A DNA stretch of 64,000 nucleotides from Cellulomonas uda (GTDB lineage: Bacteria; Actinomycetota; Actinomycetes; Actinomycetales; Cellulomonadaceae): positions 1-64,000 of the forward strand of contig NZ_BJLP01000014.1 of the NCBI RefSeq assembly GCF_006538705.1, read 5' to 3'. Positions 59,433 to 64,000 of this stretch are shown piece by piece (position 1 is the first letter of the stretch; each line of letters opens with the position of its first letter). The translations under genes were made by a program, and so were the position numbers. Below the pieces are notes generated by a model. That model saw only the letters and a list, made by a program, of their open reading frames with translations. It searched no databases and was not told where the DNA came from.

Positions 59433-60662
59433 GTGGTGACCCACGTGGAGGGCCGGGCTCTGCCCGCGGTCCTCGAGGAAGCCGTCGAGCAGCACGGTTT
59501 CGTGCTCCCCGGCTCCGACGCGCGTGCGGGCCTCGGCTCGGTCCTCGTCGGGGCGGCGGGTGCGGTGCTGACCGGGACGGCGCCCGCGGGTGCCACCTCG
59601 CTCGACGCGGTCGCGGGCGCGTGGCACGCCGCGCAGGAGCGGCTCGGCCTGCCCGCCGCGCCGCGCGTGTGCGTCGTGCTCGTCGACGGGCTCGGCCACC
59701 TCAACCTCGCCGAGCGCAGCGGCCACGCGCCGTTCCTGCGCCGCGCCAGCGCCGGCTGCGAGCCTGTGACCAGCACGTTCCCGTCGACGACCGCCACCGC
59801 GCTCGGCACGTTCGGCACGGGCGTCGAGCCCGGCGGGACCGGGATGCTCGGCTACACCGTGCGCGTTCCGGGCACGGGCGCGCTCGCGAACCTCGTGCAG
59901 TGGAGCGGCGCGCCCGAGCCGGAGGAGTTCCAGCCGCACGCGAGCACGCTCGAGCTGCTCGCGGGCGCCGGAGTCACCGTCACCAGCGTCGGGCCCGCGC
60001 GGTTCGCCGGGTCGGGACTCACGCGCGCCGCGCTGCGCGGCGCGCGCTACGTGCCCGCGGAGTCCCTCGCGGACCGCGTCGACGCCGCGGTGCGCGCGCT
60101 GCGCGAGCCCGGTCTCGCCTACCTGTACTGGGGCGACGTCGACAAGGTCGGGCACCACCAGGGGGTCGGCTCGCACGCGTGGGGCGACGCGCTCGCGGAC
60201 GCCGACTCGGAGCTCGCCCGGCTGGCGCGCTCGCTGCCGCGCGGCACCGTGCTCGTCGTGACCGCGGACCACGGGATGGTCGACGTCGACCCTCGGCTGC
60301 GCTGGGACGTGGCGACGGACCCACGACTCGCTGCGGGCGTCGCGCTCGTGGCGGGGGAGCCGCGCGCGAGCCACGTGCACCTCGAGACGGGCGCCTCGCT
60401 CGAGCGTGTGCGGGACGCGTGGCGCGACGTGCTCGGCGACGCGGCAGTGGTCCTCACGCGCGGGGAGGTCGTGGACGGCGGGCTGCTCGGTCCCGTCGCG
60501 GACCGTGTGCTGCCCGTCGTGGGGGACCTCATGGTCGCCATGACGGGTGTGGCGACCGTCGTGGACACGCGCACGCAGACCGCCGCGTCGCTCGAGATGG
60601 TCGGCGTGCACGGGTCGCTCACGCCGCAGGAGATGCTGGTGCCGTGCATCGTCGTGGCATGA
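59433..60662 (+). CDS. nucleotide pyrophosphatase/phosphodiesterase (alkaline phosphatase superfamily)
   Basis: A 409-residue metal-dependent hydrolase of the type I phosphodiesterase family. Metal and catalytic residues: Asp in VVLVDGLGHLN, nucleophile Thr in TFPSTTATALGTFGTG, Asp and His in WGDVDKVGHHQG, Asp-His in TADHGMVDVD and the last His in VHGSLTPQE. There is no signal peptide, so it acts in the cytosol. The substrate is unknown; nucleotide sugars or phosphonates are possible. Two GTG codons are possible starts, 59433 and 59436. Confidence 0.88.
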   Translation: MVTHVEGRALPAVLEEAVEQHGFVLPGSDARAGLGSVLVGAAGAVLTGTAPAGATSLDAVAGAWHAAQERLGLPAAPRVCVVLVDGLGHLNLAERSGHAPFLRRASAGCEPVTSTFPSTTATALGTFGTGVEPGGTGMLGYTVRVPGTGALANLVQWSGAPEPEEFQPHASTLELLAGAGVTVTSVGPARFAGSGLTRAALRGARYVPAESLADRVDAAVRALREPGLAYLYWGDVDKVGHHQGVGSHAWGDALADADSELARLARSLPRGTVLVVTADHGMVDVDPRLRWDVATDPRLAAGVALVAGEPRASHVHLETGASLERVRDAWRDVLGDAAVVLTRGEVVDGGLLGPVADRVLPVVGDLMVAMTGVATVVDTRTQTAASLEMVGVHGSLTPQEMLVPCIVVA

Positions 60663-60681
60663 CGCAGGGGTGGGGGTAACG

Positions 60682-61368
60682 GTGGCCGAGCTCGTCTTCT
60701 TCTCGGGCACGATGGACTGCGGGAAGTCGACCCTCGCGCTCCAGATGCACCACAACCACGCGGCGCGGGGCCGTGACGGACTGCTCTTCACCCGCCAGGA
60801 CCGTGCGGGCTCCGCCACGATCTCGTCCCGGCTCGGCCTGACCAAGCGCGCGTACGAGGTCGACGACCGCACCGACTTCTGGGTCGAGGTGCTCGGCCGC
60901 CGCACGCAGGGCCGGCCCGTGGACTACCTCATCGGCGACGAGGCGCAGTTCTACACCGCGGCGCAGGTCGAGCAGCTCGCTCGCGTGGTCGACGAGCTCG
61001 GCGTCGACGCGTACGCGTTCGGGATCTCGTCGGACTTCCGTGCGCGCCTGTTCCCCGGCGCGCAACGGCTCGTCGAGCTCGCCGACCGCGTCGAGATCCT
61101 CCAGGTGCGAGCCCTGTGCTGGTGCGGTGCGCGCGCGACGCACAACGCCCGCACGGTCGACGGCGTCATGGTCGTCGAGGGCGAGCAGGTGGTCGTCGGC
61201 GACGTCGCGGGGGCGTCCGACCCGCACCACGGCGAGGTGCAGTACGAGGTGCTGTGCCGGCGCCACCACATGCGCCGCATGACGGCCGCCGCGTCGCGCG
61301 CGCTCGCGCCGGACGCGGCGCCCGCCCCCCAGCCCGTGCTCGCGGAGCAGCCGACGCTCGACGTGTGA
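60682..61368 (+). CDS. tdk: thymidine kinase (type II)
   Basis: A 228-residue salvage enzyme phosphorylating thymidine. The P-loop GTMDCGKST is at residues 9-17, DEAQFYT holds the catalytic Glu, and SSDFRARLFPGA is the lasso region. Zinc-binding residues are in LCWCGARATHN and LCRRHHMRR. The C-terminal tail of about 25 residues (Ala/Pro-rich) is longer than usual. GGGGGT precedes the GTG. It follows the phosphodiesterase by 19 nt on the same strand. Confidence 0.94.
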   Translation: MAELVFFSGTMDCGKSTLALQMHHNHAARGRDGLLFTRQDRAGSATISSRLGLTKRAYEVDDRTDFWVEVLGRRTQGRPVDYLIGDEAQFYTAAQVEQLARVVDELGVDAYAFGISSDFRARLFPGAQRLVELADRVEILQVRALCWCGARATHNARTVDGVMVVEGEQVVVGDVAGASDPHHGEVQYEVLCRRHHMRRMTAAASRALAPDAAPAPQPVLAEQPTLDV

Positions 61369-61370
61369 CG

Positions 61371-61411
61371 CGGGGGACCGCCGGGGGACCGCCGGGGCGC
61401 TCGCCCCGGCG
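61371..61411. terminator. hairpin with a preceding 11-bp tandem repeat between tdk and sepH
   Basis: CGGGGGACCGC is repeated twice (61371-61392), then CGCCGGGGCG and CGCCCCGGCG (61390-61411) form a perfect 10-bp inverted repeat around CT. It probably ends both convergent genes. Confidence 0.6.
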
Positions 61412-61417
61412 CGGGCC

Positions 61418-62548
61418 TCACTCGGGGCGGGCCCCGAACACGATCTCGTCCCAGCTCGGCACCTTCGCGCGGCCCTTGCGGGCTCGCGGGCGCTCCTCGG
61501 CCGCCGGCTCCGCCACGGGCTCGGCCGTCGGCTCCGACGCAGGCGCGGTCTCGTCGGCCACCGCGACGGTCGAGTCGGCCTTGTCGGCCCGGGCGGGCAG
61601 GTCGTGCGACCCCGCGACGGGAGGCATCGACGGGCGGCGCGGGTGCAGCACGACGGCCTCGCGCTGCGGGTCCGCGTCCGCCGGGTGCGCACCCGGGACG
61701 TCGTCGAGCCGCGTGAAGTCGAACGCGTGCTGCGGCCCGAACCCCTCGAACGTGCCGTCGTCCTCGTCGTCGTCGCCCTCGGCGACGCTCTGCCGCACGC
61801 CCCGCCGCGCCTGCAGGTCGTCGAGCAGCGCGTGCGTGCGCTCGTCGGCGTCCACCGCCGGCTGCTCGTGGGTGTCGTCGTCGACCGGCCCGTCGCCGAC
61901 GTGGCGCACCGAGCCCACCGACTCGAAGTCGAAGACCACGTCCCGCACCGCCGACAGGTGCCGACGTGCCACGGGCTCGTCGGGCAGCTCCGTCTCGGAC
62001 AGCCACCGGGCCTCGTCCTCGTCCGCGACGAGCGTTCGCGCGCCCGGGTCGAACGTCCAGCGGGCCTCGCGCGGCGAGTCGTCCACCGAGAACCGCGCGA
62101 GCACGCACCAGGGGCCGTGCGGCTCACGCGCCGCGTCCCACGAGAGCGAGCCGAGGTCCACCCCGCGCGCGGCGAGCCGGTCCGTGACGAGGTCGCCCAG
62201 CACCGGGGCGCCGTGGTCACGCCCGACGCGCGTCGCGCGCGCCTGCTCCGCGACGTACTCGCGCTCCGCGAGGACCGGGCCCTCGTAGCGGCGCACGTGC
62301 GCGACCGGCAGGCCGGACGCGTCCGCGACCTCCTGCGTCGTCGCACCGGCCCGGATGCGCGCCTGGATCTCACGCGGGCTGAGCGAGCTCGCTCCCTCGG
62401 CCCGCAGCTGCTCGAGCTGTGGGCGGTCGCGCCGCACCGCGGCGCGCAGCGGTTCGTCGATGCGGACGCGGAAGCGCTGGCCGTCCGCGCGCGCGAGCAC
62501 CAGGTGCTCGCCGTCGTCGTGCAGGCCCACCAGCTCGAGCTCGTCCAT
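61418..62548 (-). CDS. sepH: septation protein SepH
   Basis: A 376-residue protein. Residues 1-110 match SepH (DUF3071): MDELELVGLHDDGEHLVLAR, with an HTH segment REIQARIRAGATTQEVAD and VAHVRRYEGPVLAERE. The middle is a conserved DUF3071 region (LGSLSWDAAREPHGPW). The C-terminal 180 residues are disordered and acidic, ending in a short conserved tail RAKVPSWDEIVFGARPE. In Streptomyces and mycobacteria SepH binds FtsZ and stimulates its assembly at division. AGGAGGA precedes the ATG. Confidence 0.93.
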   Translation of the reverse strand: MDELELVGLHDDGEHLVLARADGQRFRVRIDEPLRAAVRRDRPQLEQLRAEGASSLSPREIQARIRAGATTQEVADASGLPVAHVRRYEGPVLAEREYVAEQARATRVGRDHGAPVLGDLVTDRLAARGVDLGSLSWDAAREPHGPWCVLARFSVDDSPREARWTFDPGARTLVADEDEARWLSETELPDEPVARRHLSAVRDVVFDFESVGSVRHVGDGPVDDDTHEQPAVDADERTHALLDDLQARRGVRQSVAEGDDDEDDGTFEGFGPQHAFDFTRLDDVPGAHPADADPQREAVVLHPRRPSMPPVAGSHDLPARADKADSTVAVADETAPASEPTAEPVAEPAAEERPRARKGRAKVPSWDEIVFGARPE

Positions 62549-62697
62549 GCGTCCTCCTACTGCGTCACGGTCGAGGGTGCCACCTTCCGGGTGTCTCGCG
62601 GCGGAGGTGCGCCCGGTGTGCCGCCTGTCGTCGTGATCGTCACACCGCGACACACCAGGACGGTGCCCGCGACCGCCCCGGCTGTCATCATGCCCTC

Positions 62698-63351
62698 GTG
62701 GTGGAGGACATCCCGTTCGAACCGGTGCTCGAGCTCGTCGGTGTGCTCGTGGGCGCGATGTCCGGAGCCCTCGCGGCCGTGCGCAAGCAGTTCGACGTGT
62801 TCGGGATCGTCGTGCTCGGCTGGGCCGCAGGGCTGGGCGGCGGCATGCTGCGCGACGTCCTGATCGGCGCCGTGCCTCCGGTCGGGATCGCGGACTGGCG
62901 GCTGATCACGACAGCGGTGCTCGGGGCGTTCCTCATGTACTTCTTCCACCCGCGGCTGGAGCGCGCGCGACGGGTCATCGTCGTGCTGGACGCCGGTGCG
63001 CTCGCCGTGTTCACCGTCGTCGGCACCGTCAAGGGCCTCGAGTACGGCACCACGGCCGTGGCGGCGGTCATCGTGGGCGTGATGACCGGCGCCGGCGGGG
63101 GAGTGCTGCGTGACGTGCTCTCGGGCGAGGTGCCGGTCGTCCTGCACGACCGTCAGCTCTACGCCATCCCGTCGATGCTGGGCGCGATCGGGGTCGCGGT
63201 CTGCTGGTCCGTGGGGTGGCGGACGCCCGTCGTCCTGTCGGCGGTGGTGGTCGGGATCTTCGCGCTGCGGGTGCTGTCGCTGCGGTTCAGGCTGCACGCG
63301 CCGGGCCCGTGGCGGGGCCGCCCCGGCGGGCAGGCAGGATGGTCGCCATGA
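62698..63351 (+). CDS. TRIC-type (UPF0126) cation channel family membrane protein
   Basis: A 217-residue membrane protein with seven helices in two repeated halves. The repeated motif GLGGGMLRDVLIGAVPP and GAGGGVLRDVLSGEVPV is the UPF0126/TRIC signature. Prokaryotic TRIC proteins are homotrimeric potassium-permeable channels; the physiological role here is not shown. The GTG has CATCAT six bases upstream and no ribosome site. Its stop overlaps the next ATG (ATGA). Confidence 0.88.
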   Translation: MVEDIPFEPVLELVGVLVGAMSGALAAVRKQFDVFGIVVLGWAAGLGGGMLRDVLIGAVPPVGIADWRLITTAVLGAFLMYFFHPRLERARRVIVVLDAGALAVFTVVGTVKGLEYGTTAVAAVIVGVMTGAGGGVLRDVLSGEVPVVLHDRQLYAIPSMLGAIGVAVCWSVGWRTPVVLSAVVVGIFALRVLSLRFRLHAPGPWRGRPGGQAGWSP

Positions 63352-64000
63352 CGACCTCCGCACCGCACGACGTCCAGGCCCTCGTCGAGACGGCCGCCAC
63401 CCTCGCGCGTGAGGCCGGTGCGCTGGTCCACGACGGACGGCCCGACACGGTCCAGGTGCACGCCACCAAGTCGAGCCCGGTCGACGTCGTCACCGCGATG
63501 GACCTCGCGTCGGAGGCGCTGCTGCGGCGACGGCTCGCCGAGCTGCGGCCCGGTGACGGGATCCTCGGCGAGGAGCAGGGGTACGAGCCGGGCACGACCG
63601 GTGTGACGTGGGTCGTCGACCCGATCGACGGGACCGTGAACTACCTGTACGGGCTCTCGTCGTGGTCGGTGTCCGTCGCGGCGGTCGTCGGGGAGCACGG
63701 TGCGCCGCTGGACGTCGCTCCCGGACCGCGGACGTGGACCGTGCTCGCCGGTGCGGTGCACGCGCCGGTCGAGGGCCGCACGTTCCTCGCCGGCCGAGGT
63801 CTGGGCGCGACCCGCGACGGCGTGCCGCTGCGCGCGAACGACGCCCGGCCGCTCGACCGCTGCCTGGTCGGGACGGGCTTCGGCTACCTGGTGGAGCGGC
63901 GCCGGGCGCAGGCCGCGGTCGTCGCCGAGCTGCTCCCGCTCGTGCGTGACATCCGTCGTCTCGGGTCCGCCGCGCTCGACCTGTGCGCGGTCGCGTCGGG
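63348..64000 (+). CDS. inositol monophosphatase family protein, 3' truncated by the window
   Basis: The first 217 codons of a Mg-dependent phosphatase; the gene continues past the right edge. The metal-binding motifs are LGEEQGYE (Glu) and WVVDPIDGTVNYLYG (Asp-Pro-x-Asp-Gly), with LGSAALDLCAVAS beginning the second motif block. It could dephosphorylate inositol phosphate or histidinol phosphate; the sequence alone does not decide. The ATG overlaps the upstream stop and has AGGATGG before it, so it is coupled to the TRIC-type gene. Confidence 0.88.
   Translation, partial: MTTSAPHDVQALVETAATLAREAGALVHDGRPDTVQVHATKSSPVDVVTAMDLASEALLRRRLAELRPGDGILGEEQGYEPGTTGVTWVVDPIDGTVNYLYGLSSWSVSVAAVVGEHGAPLDVAPGPRTWTVLAGAVHAPVEGRTFLAGRGLGATRDGVPLRANDARPLDRCLVGTGFGYLVERRRAQAAVVAELLPLVRDIRRLGSAALDLCAVAS

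Overview
The window is high-GC DNA dense with GTG (and some TTG) starts. It looks like the chromosome of an actinobacterium, most likely a Micrococcales member close to Cellulomonas. The evidence is the actinobacterial cytochrome bcc-aa3 genes (diheme QcrC, three-helix QcrA, CtaF-type subunit IV), SepH, DUF3043, DUF4192, DUF5998 and DUF7455 proteins, a Rv2175c-like protein beside a PASTA kinase, and a PPi-type phosphofructokinase. No mobile element, phage, CRISPR array, rRNA or tRNA was recognised. Gene content from the left edge to about 44 kb resembles, in expanded form, the Mycobacterium tuberculosis stretch from dlaT/pepB through erpA, ctaC, qcrCAB-ctaE, trpD, fadD15, aroG and pknL to idsA2 (from memory, not searched).

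Layout. 0-5.8 kb: end of an E2 gene, lpdA, a small conserved protein, pepA, two small membrane proteins and pyrD. 5.8-15.2 kb: a MocR regulator divergent from a YczE-type membrane protein, an aldo/keto reductase, DUF3043, an M20 peptidase, a thioesterase, a DJ-1/PfpI protein, nadA and glycerate kinase. 15.3-25.7 kb: erpA, a cysteine-desulfurase-like protein with no lysine at all, ctaC-ctaD-ctaF, a tandem array of hairpin repeats, sodA, and qcrB-qcrA-qcrC-ctaE on the minus strand. 26-31.5 kb: a stand-alone receiver protein overlapping trpD, a one-domain Lrp-type protein, a DEDD exonuclease/GIY-YIG fusion, an NYN-domain protein and a Cys-rich microprotein. 31.6-39 kb: long-chain acyl-CoA ligase, ROK glucokinase, a membrane protein, PlsC, PPi-phosphofructokinase and class II DAHP synthase. 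39-44.7 kb: PASTA kinase, LysM/transglycosylase, Rv2175c-like protein, polyprenyl synthase and a lipoprotein. 44.8-56 kb: DUF4192, Usp, sigA, DUF7455, parE, a double GNAT, a YhhN protein and parC. 56-64 kb: a Pat-type GNAT/acyl-CoA synthetase-like fusion, DUF5998, a phosphodiesterase, tdk, sepH, a TRIC-type membrane protein and a truncated inositol monophosphatase.

How it fits together. The largest functional block is respiration: QcrCAB takes electrons from menaquinol to CtaCDEF, with ErpA (Fe-S delivery) and superoxide dismutase beside it. The kinase, Rv2175c-like, transglycosylase and polyprenyl synthase genes form an envelope and signalling block. sigA, parE, parC and sepH are core replication, transcription and division genes.

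Two sequence habits recur. About twenty genes have a TANNNT-like hexamer ending 6-8 nt before the start codon, suggesting leaderless mRNAs. Gaps between convergent genes usually hold a strong hairpin, often beside short direct repeats. The most unusual items are the lysine-free desulfurase-like protein with a perfect 24-bp dyad at its predicted promoter, and the 71/72-bp tandem hairpin repeats between ctaF and sodA.
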